Notes: generated by a model from the sequence alone, not told the origin. DNA of 64,000 nucleotides from Tanytarsus gracilentus (GCA_038502055.1 JAXRKN010000042.1:1488001-1552000), one strand, 5' to 3'. Shown: positions 27,330 through 42,345, numbered from the stretch's first letter. Numbers and translations: made by a program.

Positions 27330-30300
27330 TAAAAATTTGTAATTAATAATTTCTCTATAATTTTTTTTACAAGTTCATCGACTTTCACTTGATACAAATC
27401 TAAATTTTCCATGTGACCAATTTGAGTCGATTAACTACAAGAATTCATTTTTAATTGTCTAGAGATGGAAAACCCTCGTTTTTCTTCAACTTGAGTAATT
27501 TGCCATTAAATTACCATAAAAAAGCACTTCTCAAGTTAACAAAAAGAGGAATTTAGTCAGTCACGTCAGGAAATCTCTTTCTCTCTTGAAGCAGAAATCG
27601 AAAGCATGAGAAAAAAGTTTTCTTAACTTTTCAATCCTCATTAATTTCTCACCCATTTCACACTCTCCAATTCCAATTGTGCAGATCTAAATTTTTCGAC
27701 ATGGGGATCATTTACAACCCTAAATTTCAGACATTTCATGGAGATGATTTTGTAAAGAGAGTGGAACATTTTCGAGTGAAGAACCCCATGAAGCTGAAAA
27801 TTCATATGCACATAAACTTTTTCACTCTTTAGTCTCCTTGTCCATTCTTTATGTGGTAAAGTGATGTGACATGTTGTAATTAAATGTATGTGCAGAAAAA
27901 TGGCAATGAAAGAAATTTAATTTCGACTTTTTATTTTGGTGCAGAGGCAAAGTTTTTGTCTCTCACACTCATTTAAAAACATGTGAAGCAAAAGTGTTGA
28001 GAAATATTACATGGATGCCCGGCTCCCATTGAATAAATTATTCCTCTGGGAATAAATATTTTAAGAAACATTTGCCACAATCACACAAATTTCATTTCAC
28101 ATTTAATTAAATGAAACAGACCTTCACTCACTCTCACAGCTCGTGTTCGTTTCTAAATTTTTTATGAGATGAAAAATGTTGGATTTTTTTTATGTGTGCA
28201 ATAGAAAATTTTCATGTTGGATTTACTGAATTCATCGCCAATCAATGTTATGGGGGTTTTTGCTCTCGATAAACGATTATCGGGCTGCGATAGAAACGAT
28301 TTGAGTGATTCTCGTTAATTAGCATCCTTTGAATATTTTATCAGTGGCTAATGAATTTTTAAGAGCAATCGTTTTGTGTGTGTGAGTGAATTATCTGTGG
28401 ATATGGTGGTTTGTAGATTGGACATTTTTTTTTGTTTGAAAAGCTGGATAAAAGTGCCATGCGATTTTGGTTAAAGTTAATTATTTTGTGAAATTTAAAT
28501 TCTTTCACTCTGAAAGCACAAATTTAAAAAAAAGAATTTTAAAATTCTGCCAACTGTTAAAAATTTAAATTGCGCAATTAAAATCGAAAACTCTTTAAAA
28601 TAACTAAAATTGTGCCAACAGGGCTAATTAACTTCTGTAAGGAAAAATAATTAAGCAAATGACAATTTTTTCCTTCACAGTAAATTAAACGTTTCTTTTT
28701 AAACTTTACAGACAAAACGATACCTCGCTGCCTTGGAAAACTTTAATTAAATTAACCAAAATAGATTTTCAGAGTTTTACGCTTTTCAATTTTCTCGAGC
28801 AGCAAAGTAAGACAGAAACTTCTTCCTCTTTACTTTGCATTTTCTTTCTCCAAAAGTTGTAACTGAAATTACAGAAAATTGCATATTTTCATCGGAACAA
28901 TAAAAGAAAACTTTTTTCCTGTTATTTTAAAGCTTATTGTTTCGAGTCATGAAGAGAATTTCAGGATTGTAACTGCATTCCTTAAATTTTTGAGGCGATT
29001 CAGAGAGAATAACTTTTGTGCTCACAACTGAAAATGCGGTAAAAAGAAGTTGAGTTTTGACCTCAATGAAAACATTTTTGGTGGCTTGACTGGCAATTTA
29101 AATCAAAGTGCCACAGATTGACTGAAAAGAAGAGATTTTTTTATGTAAGAGATGTTTTAAAAATTTATTCGATGAACTTTTACATCGACCTCAAATGGTT
29201 CAAAATATTGAGTTTAAACTTTAATGGAATTTAATTACTGTCAAAAGTTCAAATTCCCTTTGCCTTTCTCAAATTCCATTCAACGTTCATTATTTGCTTT
29301 TTAAACAGAAGTTATGACAGCATTGAATTTCCGCAATTTACACATCCAATGGAGCATCTCGAATTTCTCTTTCCTCGTTAATTTGCTGCTTTCTTGTAAC
29401 TTCGAAGATGTTTGCAGAAAGGAACCTTAATTGACATGTAAATTGGAAAATATTGCAACTATCGTCTCGTCGCGTTGGGTGTTGCAATAATTTTAAGATG
29501 AAATTTACAATATTGGAAATATTTAAAATTCAAATTTGGTCCTTTCGAATTGAGAGTAGGGTGAGAATTTATTATTAGAAAATTTATGAATAAATCTAAG
29601 ATGAAAGGGGGCTGAAGCTTTGGATTAAAAGTTTAATGAAGCTTTAAAAACTTGATTTTAAGTTTTTTAACGTTAAGCATTTAAAAAAGCTTTCTAGATA
29701 TTTTTTGAACTTTTTTAAAGAATTAATTGATATTTTTCACGTTAAGCTTTTAAACAAGATTTTTAGATGTTTTTAAGCTTTTTTAATTTTTTACAAATTT
29801 CCTTCGTTAAAAGTTTAATAATTAGAAATTATCTAAAAAAATTTAAAATTCAAAAATTAAAAATCCCGTTAAATTTTTTACTATAAAATATTTCAAACCC
29901 CTTTTCTTCGAGATAAAAATATTCAAAAGCATGTTGTTCACTTGGCAAAGCAACAGCAGATTAAATTAGAATATTTTCCAATTCTGTGTGAGTTTCATAG
30001 TGAGTGAGAGAGCTGCAAGGTACACAATTGGATATCTTCATTGTCCTCTGTTGCAATGTATATGAATAACAAGAATCCCGAGTGAAGTCCCTCTTGAGGA
30101 ATGTCAATGACAAAACTTTCTTGAAGCTGCACACTTTCCTTCCTTTTGTAATTACTTTTGCAATATGCGAGTTGTGGATGGAGAGATTGAGAAGATTGGA
30201 TGTAATTTTATGATGCACTTAAGAGACTTTTCGAGAGACACAAACTCCTCATCATCATCCATACACATTATTGTGTTGGGTCTATAATAATAAAATTGAA

Positions 30301-33300
30301 TGAACAACAATTTTCCACGTCTCAATCCTCAATATCAATTTTCAAAATTGTCCTTGGATGAGAGAGTGAGAGTGAGCAATTATTTCATTAAAGAAAATTA
30401 TTTTCATTCCGATGCCAATCACAATTTTGCAAAACAGTGAAGGGAATCAGAAAAACAACTATCAATAAATCAATTAGACAATTTGAAATCTTTTGCCATC
30501 ACATTCATGACATCTTTCCTGGTTTTAATTATCATAACGTCTTCTCGCAATTTAATTTTTGCCGTCGTGAAGTTATTTTCAATTTGCGAAATTAAACTTT
30601 TGAATTCTTTTTTCCGTTGATCGCATGTGCGAAAAATTGAAGATGAAAAGAGCATAAATGAGCCATGCGGCATGACAATTTAATTTAATCGATTCGATGT
30701 AAAATGTTATTTGCGGTTTTTGTCAATTTACAATTATTCGGAATCGAGTCGCTATCAACGAATTTATGTTGCGTTAAAAACTTTTAATTGCTTTTGTGTA
30801 ATTATCATTAATTTCAATCGAGCATTTTAAGCTACTGCGAGTTGATATTAATTGAGAGATTTTGGGAGGTGAATGGAAAATTTGGAAATTTAAATGAACT
30901 TTTTAAAAATTAAACGTCATTAACTTATTAAATTAAAATATTAATATTAAAGTTAAAAATTATAAAAATTTTGAGACTGCCAAAAAGTCAATGCTGTAGA
31001 TTTCACACTTCTAAAAAAATTCATACACAATCTTGTGTTTACAATTTACACTCAAGCCCTTCGCCTAGTAGTTTTTTCTATTTACACACATAGTGCGATA
31101 AAATATCCGCTTACATTTTATCTGGTCAATGACCCCAATGTGCGTGTGCGAAATGAAAAAAGTTTTTATTATTTTTTACACAAAAAAATCTCACATATGT
31201 GTCCCCAAAAAATAAATTGTCAATTTAGTCTAATAAAAAATATTTTTTTTCGTATTAAAACAATAAGATGAATAAAAAATATTCGACTTTATTTTTAACC
31301 CTTCACTGTTTAATCAAGTGAGCAGTAAAAGCCACTACAACAATTTTGTGTAAAAATTCAATATTAAATTTAGTTCCATATGTAACTGCTCGACATCATC
31401 ATCATCGGCATCAGCAATAACCTTCGGTAAGAATAATTTCGTCGTGGCCTAATTTATAAGAAGTTCATAAGTGTAGTGAAAAGAGGGCAAAACCGAAAAA
31501 AAATTCATCCTCTCTATATCAAATTCTCTCGTCGTGTTCATACGCGAAATTCTATATCGACAGTTGTGTGCGTCTATCACCATCCCAAATATTCACATTT
31601 ACTTTTTTTCCTCATATAACAAAAAAAAGTGCTCAAAATCGGTAACAAACTTTTTTTTCGGTGTAATAAAATTCAAATTTGCAAATTTTAACTTTTTAAT
31701 TTTCGTGTTTCAAAAAATATGAAATTTCTGTGAAGTTACCAAAAAGTTTCAATTTACGAGTTCAGTGTAAAAGTAATTAAAAAGTGTAATAAAATTCGAT
31801 CTGTGTAATTATTTCCTTTACAAAAATTTAAATATTTATTTTACAACAAATAAATTCACAAAAATCTGCAGTGCCCAAAAAGAAAAATTCTTCTTTTTCT
31901 TTTTGCTTACAATGAACATGTGCGTTACGCAAAAAAGAATGTAATCGGCACAGCGATTTTACTTCCGCACACACATTCGCATTTGGCACCGATTAGAAAA
32001 TTACATTGACCCTTTCTGCCGTCGGCGATGATGATGAAGCGTTTGTAATGCGTAAAGAAGAATAAAAAAATTGTAAAAGGTTTTATTTTTGCTAAAAAAA
32101 AGTTTCTTTTGAGAGATTAAGTACAGTTAGGGCTAGCGAAGAAGTGTGTGGAATTTTTGGAGATCGTTGAGTGGTTTTTTTGGGATTCTTGAAGAAAGCT
32201 TTTGAGATAATTCGTGAAAATGTACTCGAGGTTTTATGAATGAAAAATTTATGAGCAGAAATTGTAAATTTTACTGCTCGAAAGGTTGAAGATTGTTGTC
32301 TGGTGAATTTAATTAAAATTATTTTGTAACAAGAAACAAATTAATAATGAGAAAATAAATTTGAAGAGAGAATTTTAAATTTTGAGTTTAAAATTTGCCA
32401 AAATAAATTTTGATTTCAAAAATTTTCATCAACCGCCAAATTTTAAAATATCTTAGAGCATTCTCGCATCAACACATTGCAAAACTCAACGTTTTCTCTC
32501 TCACACATTTTCGCAAATATCGTTTTAGTTCTTCTTCTTACACCTCACGCTTCTCGATGATGTTGTTATAAAATTTATTTATTTTTTTGCGAGAGAACAT
32601 TTTTGCAGAAAAAAAGAGAGAGAGCATGTAATGAGTGTATGTGTACTTGTGACAATTAGCACGTGACTTACTGTCATTTCTCTTTTACAACATTAATAAT
32701 TTACATCTTCGATATTACATCAAACCGCGATCAGCGTAGAATGAGAGAAGAAAGAGCAAAATTTATATAGAAATAGAAAATGTGCGTAAGGAAAAATATT
32801 TTATCGTTCATTGGCCTTCGAGCTATATTATTTTTTATTAAACTCTCTCGCACATTGTGCATAAACATAAAGTCAACTCTTTTCGCAACATTTCAGCATT
32901 CTTAGCGTCTCTCTCTTCTTTCGCTCTAAAGCTAGAACATTTTTCTTATTTTTTCCTGTTCATGCTATTCACTATTATGTGGAGCAACAGGTTTGTGTGC
33001 TAAAAAATATTATTGTATAATGGCAAGGATGTGAAGCAGAAGAGGAGAGGATAATTTGAAGGAAGCAACAATCTAGTGAGCGAAAGAGAGCTTCATAGAG
33101 CACCGAGAGGGTTAAAAAGAGGTGGAAGAAGAAGAAGAAGAGATTTATTGTTAAAGTTTTTTTTGGCAAATGAGAAAATCGGAGTGAAAATTTGATAGAA
33201 AAGTTTTTTCAACAAAATAGATTTTTTAAATTAAAAAATTCGTTTGAAAATTAAAAACTTAATGAAAAGGGATCGACAAAATTTCAACCAACACTCGACC

Positions 33301-36300
33301 ATCAATTTGACATACAATCCAAAACTTGAAGAGCAGCTAAAAATGTTTAGTCGTAGCGAAGAAAAATAAAATGCAAATCAGGACGTTTATCAAGTATATA
33401 TTGACAAAGGAAATAAAAATACAAACATATAATTTTTTTATTGAGGTCCGCGAGATGAGTAGGAAAAACTAGTTTTCACATCGCGATGTACCTGATGGCG
33501 ATTTGTGATGTAAAAAAGAATAAATTTAGGAAGATTTCTTCAAAATCTAATTTTAAAACGATTTTCTTCTTCTTCTTGCATCCCTCTTCATATAAAATCG
33601 TTGCCTCACACATGCGAAGACATAATTTAATCTATTAACTTTCGGCGTCTAATAGGAGCGGAAAATTTCTGTTCCAATGTAAACTTGAAATTCTCGCAAC
33701 GTCGTTTAAAGAGCGCACATTTGTACAAATTTAATTTTTTTCGTACATATTTCCATCAAATATAAAAAAATTTGCTCTCTGTGTTGAAGCCGAACTCAAA
33801 GCCGATGGGGCGACAATAGTTTGTGTGTAAGAGAGCCAAAAAAAAAACTAAAACATTTGCAAAAAGTGAGCGAATTTTTTAAAATTGCAAAAAATAGCCG
33901 CGATCAACGAGTGAGTGAGAGGGAGAGAGAGAAATGGCAAGCCAGTGCCTGTAAGGGCACGTCATTGAAGAAGATTTTGTACAGTTATGTGTGGCGAGGA
34001 GAGCGAGAGAGAGGAGCGATAGAAAGAAATTAATAATAATATTAGCAACAGCAGCAACACATGCAAAGAGTATCTATGTTCAAAGCAAAGCAAAAAAATT
34101 ATCTTTACAGCCGAAATGCTTCTTGTTCTTCTATTTTTTTTTTCTCCTCTCATTTGAACTTTTTTTTGCAAGTTAGTGGTCATTTCAGTGCTAATATTCA
34201 TTCAAAGTAGTTGCTGTTTTTTAAGCTCCGCATTTTTATAATTTTAAAGTTTTTTTATTTCTTTTTTCTCTTTTGCTTTTCTGTAAAATCGTTAAATAAT
34301 TTTTGTTGCACAAAAAAATAAAAAATAAAAAAATAAGAAGGAAAAAACATGAAGTGAAAAGAATTATTTTGGTGAATGATGTAAAAATGTGAACATTTCG
34401 GTGGCATTTTTTTTATAAAAATTACAATTCAAAAAAATATTTTGTGACAAAAAATTGTTTGAAAAAAAAACTGAAGAAAAATTGGATTCAACTTAATTTT
34501 AAGGTATTTATACATCCTCAATTGCATATCGAGTCCAAAATCAATCACTGGCATTTTTTAATTGAATTAAAAGTCTATAATACTTTCTAATGCACACTCA
34601 CACAATTAAGTGGGCTACAGCACGTTAAAAAAAAGCTTTCGGCTGCCAAAAAAAAGCTTCCTCTATACATTTTTGAGTGTATATGCGGCGATGATGATGA
34701 CAATACAAACACAAACGATTTCATGCCGCTAAACCAAAAAAAAAGAGTGCACGCAAGAAGAAACGCTTGCGATTACTCTCAAAAATTGTGCGAAATCTAA
34801 AAGTTTCTACTTTTCTATAAATCGCGGCGGCGTTCGGTGATTTACGATAAAAAAAAGTTGACAGCTCTGAAAATTGGAATTTCTTACATTTCCTGTAAGT
34901 TGTAACATGTGAAATTTTTAATTTTTCTGTCATTCGCAAGACTTTCAATCTATTTTTTTCGCGTTATCGCTAAAATTTTGTTTCCTTATATTTGAAGAAT
35001 AAAATTTTTTTTGGGAACATTATAAAACTTCCTTCAAGAGCACACTTAAGTAATAATGCGCGATTTGTGTGCACACATACTCACAATCATCGCATCGCGC
35101 ACAATTTAGAAGCTCACATATACGCGAAATAGCAAATATGAAATGAGCGAAGAAGAGGAAAAAGTAAGTTGGTAAGACATTGAAAAAAAAGGCAGTCAAG
35201 AAGAAGGAAAACGAGCGAAAAACGCAAATACGAATGAAATGTTCAAAAAAGTAGCGGCAATATCATCAAATTTATTTCTCTCAAATGCTCGCAGTTTTAC
35301 GAAGCATCTTCTATCAAAAACTTCAAATTCACAAGTTGTTAGTTGAGTGAAAAAAATATATAAAAATCCCTTTTCCGAGAAGTTTCTTTAAAAAAGGTCC
35401 GCGAAGAAAAAGTTTCCGAGAAGGATTATTGTGTGTGCATTATAGCTTCGAGCGATATCTTGAGCATTAATTTTTCGGGAAGGTCAAGGGGTGGAAAAAA
35501 ATTATAACGGATTATTTTGGGATCGTCTGGATATTTTTGAAATGTTACAATGACTTTTCGGATCCACCCCCTGCAAAAATTACAATTTTCTAATCTAATT
35601 TTCCCAAAGGATAATTAAAGACATCCCAAGTGACTCACTTAAGTGCCAATTAAATAACAATTCAGAATAATTAATTACTCAGTGCCTCCACCTTGTAATT
35701 AGTGGTGCATACGAATCACAAACACACTCACAGCTATATGGCTCTCATCATCACTTCACTAGAATCGTTAGAAATCGGTAAGGCATTACTCTCTCTATAT
35801 TACTTTAAGATAAGCCGTGAAGACAATTACTAATTTTATAAATTATTTCGGGAGGAAATTTCTCTCTCTAAAAAGCCCATCACTTAACGCCAAAAATCTT
35901 TTTTTTTGCGCTATACAAACCAATCGAGATGAATGAGCTGTCCGTTACTTTTTCAACAATCCTCTTCTTACCTTCCTAAAAAATAAATCTTGCAAGAAAA
36001 ATTTCAGTGGAGGAAATCTTGTAAGAGCTTAGTACGAGAAGAATGTCACGTAAGGATTTAAAATCATTTTAAAATCAAAAATGATAAAATTTCAAAAGCA
36101 ATCAAATAAAAATTTAAAAATCCTTGGATTTAAAATTATGTGACACTCCCCTCGAATAATCCCCAAAAACAGCTTAAGAGAAGGAAAGAAATTTGTCTTC
36201 TTTTGCATGAATCGTAGATTATTGATAATTGAAAAACGCTTCTATAGTCAATGTAGATAGAGCGTTGGAATAATAACGGAGATTTTTCAGTGTGCAGAAA

Positions 36301-39300
36301 ACTGGCTTTCATTGCATTATTACAACTTGCTCTCACTCACTCACTCGACTCCAACCATAATCCGAAGATGGGATTTTTTTCTATAACTTTTTTTCATTTT
36401 ATCGAATGAAAAAAGACAGTTAGATGCTGTTGTTCATCCGAATCAGGATTAGATATGCACCGACTATTAATTTTTTTCTTTATTCTTGTTCTCGAAATGA
36501 TGATCATCATTGGATTGAATAGGAAGAGATTTTTATGTGCCCACTTTTTCACATTTTTTTATTTATTTGCGCCAAGACTAAACCTGGTTTTTACAGTTTC
36601 CTAACTGCGCTCACAACTCTTGTAGCAACAATCAATGAAATAATCTCTGATGATGATTTTTTTTGCATATATGAGGCTGGACTATAACAGCTTCAGATAT
36701 TGTTGTAACTTTTAACATAATTTTTTTAATTTCATATTTCTTCTTTTTATCCCTCCACGGCTACTGATTTCCTAACGAGATCATGAAAATTTATAAAAAT
36801 AATAAACAGCGATGTATGCGCATATGTAATAAAAAAAAGAGAAGAGAGAAAAAATTGACTAATGAGACTTTTCTGACCTTGACTTAATTTTTTTCGCACA
36901 TCGTATCGCTCGGCGAGATGTTTTCTTTTTCTTCTTTTTTATTTGCCGAGAAGCTGCTGCAACAATTTCATCCTTTGGCGCTTCATTCAAAAAAAGCACA
37001 AAGTAAATTTTTAACGAACGCTCCACTAACTTTTTTTTCGGCAATTTAGCTTTATCTGATTTTTATGAATTATCATTGCATTGCGGTTTTACAATTTTTA
37101 TGTTCAAGTTTTATTTTGAGATATTTCAATTAAGTTCGTAAATAATAAATTAAAGAATTTAAGATTTAAAAATATTTGATGGATTAATCTTTAATATAAA
37201 GTTAAAAATATTTGATTAGAAATATTTTGAGAGTCGCCTTAGAAAATATGCAAAACTTAATATTACTTTTTTTAACACGATTTCACGTGTTTAGCTCTTC
37301 AAGGTTGTCTCTCATAGGATTTTATTTTGTGCACTGGAGACACACTTAAAAAATATCAAATTTCCCTAATAAGCTAAAAACTCGAAAAAATTTTGTGAAC
37401 TTGATAACAGATTTAAACTTCACTGCACTAGAAAAGCCTGATTTGCACTCGTGTCATTTGAAATAAATTTAAGAGAAGCCACCAAAAAAAAAGATTTCTA
37501 TACAAAATTTAAATTTCCACATTTTGTCTAATTTCCATTTGAATGGTCAATAAATGCAAAATAACTCTCTCGCAAAAAAAGGTATTGAAAGCGTGTTCGA
37601 GTTATAGCTTTTGGGTTATGTGTGAGTTTTGTCAATAACAAATTTGAGAATTTTTAAAATCATAAACTTGAGAAAATAAATTAAATTAGAATAAAAATAA
37701 ATTAATGCATTAATATAAATATCTATTTCACCATATTGTGATTTTATTTATGATTGATCCCTATTGACAAACATCCACGATCGAAATAAAACAAAATTTA
37801 AGTAAATAAAAATTTTCCTAAAAATATTTTAATAAATTTTCAAAGTTGCTAAATTTAACAAAGAAGAATTTCAAATATTGAGGACAAACCTTTCTCTATA
37901 GAAAATCACAAAAATCCCTCTGTAGTCTCTTAAATCACACCCATGACTTTCAAAAAGAAGAAGCAAACAAGATAAATTTTGAAACACAAAAATTCCATCA
38001 CACAAAATCGCAATATCGAATTTCTTGTTAAGGAAAAATTTCTTCATTTTATTCCCTTTCTCTCGGTCTCGCTATAAAAAAACCTAAGGAACCGTTAAAA
38101 CTGCCGATTTCACTTCAAGCTAATCTCTCTCTTTCTCTCTAAAGCATATAATTATGAAAATTATCATATTCTCTTTTCCCTGGCAAGGCACGAGAGTGAG
38201 ATAAAAAAATATGCAATGCTCTATAATTTGCGTAAACCTTAAAAAAGTTCTTCATGATGATCATCATTAGAAGTGTAGTAATACTTATTTGATGATGATT
38301 AAATGAATAGTATTTACTATTATTGCGCGCACATGTTATGCGAGTGCTGGTGGTGTCAGGAAAAACTTGTTGCAAGTGCGATAAATTTCATGAATAACTG
38401 GAAAAAGTGCAGGAACATAATTTTTGAACTTTAGAGCGTAAGTCAATCTGGAGAGAGAGAAAATTAATGACGACCATCATCCTCATGTGAGGAGGAGGTG
38501 CGCGAGCTAGGAAAAACCTGTTACTATAAAACTGTTATAAACAATTTCAAACAAATTGATCAACTCTTATAAATCGTTCTGCTTTTTCTCTCTCTTTAAC
38601 TGTAAAAGTCTATGCATGTACATAAGTACAATAAAAAGAACCTCTAGATCTCCACTTTGAGGCCTTTTTTATATTCTTTGCAAATTCCAACATTAAAAAT
38701 AATATTCGAGCTTTATTAAATAGCAATTTATTGGCGAAAAAATAATGTGCTCTTCTTTCGCGCATCAACCGCGATGGCATGTAAACAGCGGTTGTGTGTG
38801 CTTAACTGATTACCCCCGATTTAAAAAACTTGAAGTAAAAATTTTCTCCTCGGTAGTTGAAAAAAAATTAAGTTTGATTTGTTAGATATTAATCGGAGTA
38901 GCGAGAGCATGTTGCTGATGAGCACTTAACGGAATATGGAGAATATTGCTCGATGATTGCATGGCCATTATAGTTCACGCTACACGATGCAAAAATTATG
39001 GACGATATGTGTTCGAACTGAAAGCGCTTAAAATTGAGTTGACAAAAAAATTTAGTTAATTGTGATTCTCCATGCCTTAATTATCACGCATGTGTGACCT
39101 TAAATTTTTTATTTATACTGATTAATTTTCTAAGCGCAAGAGAATTTCAAGGAGAATGCTTTATGTAAAATAAAATTCAATTGAATAGGGAAAGTGTAAT
39201 ACGTGACTTTTTAAATTGGTGACGTTTAATTTTTATGATGGGTAGCATCGAAAGATTTATATTTAATTAAATTACAAATTGTGATGAAATAAATTTTTTA

Positions 39301-40724
39301 ATTTAAAATCGTAGATTTTTTAAAAGAAATTGTCTTTAATCTTTAAAAAGAATTCAATAATACTTTTACTCTGTGGTGAAAATGAATCAAGTTATTTTAA
39401 TAAAAATTAGCACCTAAATCTGTGTTTAACCTGCATTTTATCTGACATGTACTGAAAGGGATATAATTAGAAATTAAACATTGAATAGAAAATTTTTTTT
39501 TTAAAAATTTTCATTTATAATTTTTTCGCGGAAAATATCTCAGTGGCAATTATCAATTTCATTGTTGTAAAACATTTGCTGAAGTAATTGACAGCTTTCA
39601 AAGGATTAGTGAACAATTCAATTAACTTAAGATATTCTCAATTAACATTTGATTTTCATTTTATCGCGAATTCATTAATAAAAATAATTATTTTCAATTC
39701 ACAAAAAAAAATCGAACCCTTTTCTCATTTTTGTAAAAAAACATTAAAAACTTCATATTTAACTTTAATCGGATTATTTATTCACTTTAACTCTTTTAAC
39801 TGTTTGATAAGGTAAAATTACAAACATGAAAGCTTAAAATAGACACCGACTCCACTTAATCTCGAGTCTAATCATTAATAAGAGTGATTGACATGGAATT
39901 AAAAATTTTGAACAATTTTGCATAAAATGAAGTTTGAGTTTTAAGAAGAAAAAATTGATCGAATTTATATTTGGACACTGAATGAATTTTTCGGACAATT
40001 TGTAACTAATTTTAGTTTTAGTTTCATTAAAAAAGCTTTTCATCTCAACTCTTCATGTGAAAAATTTAAAAATAATTTCTAATTTTATTTAAGTAAAGAT
40101 AAAATTGAATTACTTAATTTTTAATTAAGTTATGAAGTAAAAAATTTCAAGTGATATCATTCGTTGTAGAACACCTTTAAGTTCTGCCGAAAAATACTCA
40201 TGAACTGAATATCGATCATTTTTACAATTGATTATCATCGCCCTAGAAAAAAATGGAGTAAATTTGAAAAACATCTCGGAATCAAAATGTATTTAATTTG
40301 TTTTTATACAAAAATCTTTATACAATATAAAAAACACCTCAATTAAGACCTTCTAAAATTAATATGAGTTATGTCCTTTATAATCGCTTCATTAATGAGC
40401 GGCCATATTAGCAGCAGTTAATTCACGATAGTGTTGGTGAACTATGAAAATATATTTTGAATGCTAACAAAAACTAGACATTCAAATTGAATAATTTGCA
40501 TATACATTGCCGAATATCGAAAGTCTTAAAAAAATTTAGAGAAGAGTTTTAAAACTAATTCAAAGTCAAATTTGAAATGTAAACGGCTTTAAGTCAAGCT
40601 GAGGCAAGAAACTTTCTGTAAATGCTGTCCACAATTTCTGCAAACACTCACCACGCCCTAAACCGTTCGCGCATTTTTTTAATATTATTGAATGAGAAGC
40701 GGAAAAAAAACTTTATTTGGGCCT
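27330..40724. other. noncoding AT-rich DNA, no gene seen
   Basis: No coding exon, RNA gene or repeat family recognised. Contains GAGA-rich stretches near 33.9-34.0 kb and donor-like sites near 31425, 35163 and 35777 that could belong to 5' exons but are not supported further. Confidence 0.5.
33908..34025 (+). promoter_or_regulatory. GAGA-motif cluster, possible promoter-proximal region
   Basis: Two dense runs of GAGAG motifs (33911-33932 and 33994-34013) lie about 60 bases apart. Such clusters bind GAGA factor near many insect promoters. Similar but shorter runs occur elsewhere in the window, so the specificity is low. Confidence 0.2.
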
Positions 40725-41044
40725 TACCCTTGTGGCACAGAAAAGGAAAAATAAAGGAATTTTGATGGAACTTGCATGGAATCTTTCGGAACTTGCATGG
40801 AAAAAAATAACTTGACGGAAATTTGAAGGAATTTAATGGAACTTGACGGAATTTCAATGGAATTTCTGCGACCACTTTACCGGAAATTTGACGGAATTTG
40901 ATGGAAAAAAAATCCTTCAAAATTCAATTGGATTTTTTAAGGAAAATTTTGGAATTCCATTGGAAAAGTATAGGAAATTTTTTCCATTTCTTTTCCACCA
41001 AATTTCTTATGGAAATCTTTAGGAATTTTATCGGAAAAAAATAT

Positions 41045-41600
41045 TCCATCAAATTTCCGTGAAATTCCGCTTAAGGAAAGTTGTGGAATTTTCAAGGAAT
41101 TTATTTTCCATCAAAATTCCGTCATGTTCCGTTTAGGAAAAGTTGTGGAATTTTAACGGAATTGTTTTCCATCAAAATTCCGTCAAGTTCCGTTAAGAAA
41201 AGTTGTGGAATTTTAACGGAATTTATTTTCCATCAAAATTCCGTCATGTTCCGTTTAGGAAAAGTTGTGGAATTTTAACGGAATTTATTTCCATCAAAAT
41301 TCCGTCATGTTCCGTTTCGGGAAAAGTTGTGGAATTTTAACGGAATTTATTTTCCATCAAAATTCCGTCATGTTCCGTTTAGGAAAAATGTGGAATTTTA
41401 ACGGAATTTATTTCCATCAAAATTCCGTCATGTTCCGTTAAGAAAAGTTGTGGAATTTTAACGGAATTTATTTTCCATCAAAATTCCGTCATATTCCGTT
41501 TAGGAAAGTTGTGGAATTTTAACGGAATTTATTTTCCATTAAATTTCCGTCAATTTCCGTTTAGGAAACAGTTGGAATTTTCAAGGAATTTATTTTCCAA
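41045..41600. repeat. 61-bp tandem repeats, left arm of foldback element
   Basis: About nine units carrying the phrase ccatcaaaattccgtcatg recur at roughly 60-62-base spacing, with small indels. The next-inner sequence degrades into shorter ggaatt/ttccaacgg motifs. Confidence 0.88.
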
Positions 41601-41711
41601 CAAAATTCCTTTAAATTTCCAACGGAATTTTTTTAGATTTCCAACGGAATTCCATTGGAAAAATGTTGTTTAAATATTGCTTTTGCCAAAAATAATTTAA
41701 TATATATTTTG

Positions 41712-41779
41712 GCTTCGTGACGGAATGGTAAAGCGGCGCAACGTGATAAGGAGTCCTCGGTTCGAATCTCGGTGGAGCA
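41712..41779 (+). tRNA. tRNA-like sequence, probably a degenerate tRNA or SINE fragment
   Basis: It has an A-box-like stretch (GTGACGGAATGGTAAAGCGG) and a clear B box (GGTTCGAATCT). The first seven bases GCTTCGT can pair with GTGGAGC near the 3' end, counting G-U pairs. The T stem has a C-C mismatch and overlaps the acceptor stem by one base, and no good anticodon stem forms. So it is a tRNA-derived relic rather than a working tRNA. A protein-like reading (PPRFEPRT) on the minus strand is simply this tRNA sequence translated. Confidence 0.45.
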
Positions 41780-41939
41780 AAAAAGATGTAAGTAAAAAAT
41801 AAATAATTTCCTATAATTTCCAACAGATTTCCAGAACTCAGAATCAGCTATGACAACGACTTCAAATGTTACCTCTTCAGGCCCAGGTAGGATCCAGAAG
41901 TGGGCCCGAGCTGCGAAGGATCCAAAAATTTATTTTTTT

Positions 41940-42345
41940 CTTATGGATTCCATTAGTTATTTTTCCATTGGATTTCCATTGGATTTCCATCGGATTTCCA
42001 TTGGATTTCCATCGGAAATGTGATGGATTCCGTAAGAATTTTGACGGATTCCATCGGAAATTTGATAGATTCCATTGAATTTCCGACGGAATCTATCAAA
42101 TTTCCGATGGATTCTATCGAATTTCCGATGGATTCCTTCGAATTTCCAATGGATTCCATCGGATTCCTTATGGATTCCATCGAATTTCCGACGGAATCTA
42201 TCAAATTTCCGATGGATTCCATGGGATTTCAAATGGATTCCATCGGATTTCTTATGGAATCCATCGGATTTCTTATGGAATCCATCGGATTTCCATCGGA
42301 ATTCTTATGGATTCCATCGAATTCCGTTTTATTTCCATTAAAATT
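41940..42345. repeat. 15/30-bp tandem repeats, right arm of foldback element
   Basis: Direct and inverted variants of tttccgatggattccatcg alternate for 400 bases. Because the period is a multiple of three, several frames on both strands stay open and give MDSIEFP-like repeats that are not genes. Confidence 0.85.

Noticed and set aside
41611..41823. Minus-strand frame containing PPRFEPRTPYHVAPLYHSV
   Set aside because: This is the tRNA-like sequence and its flanks translated, a common false protein.
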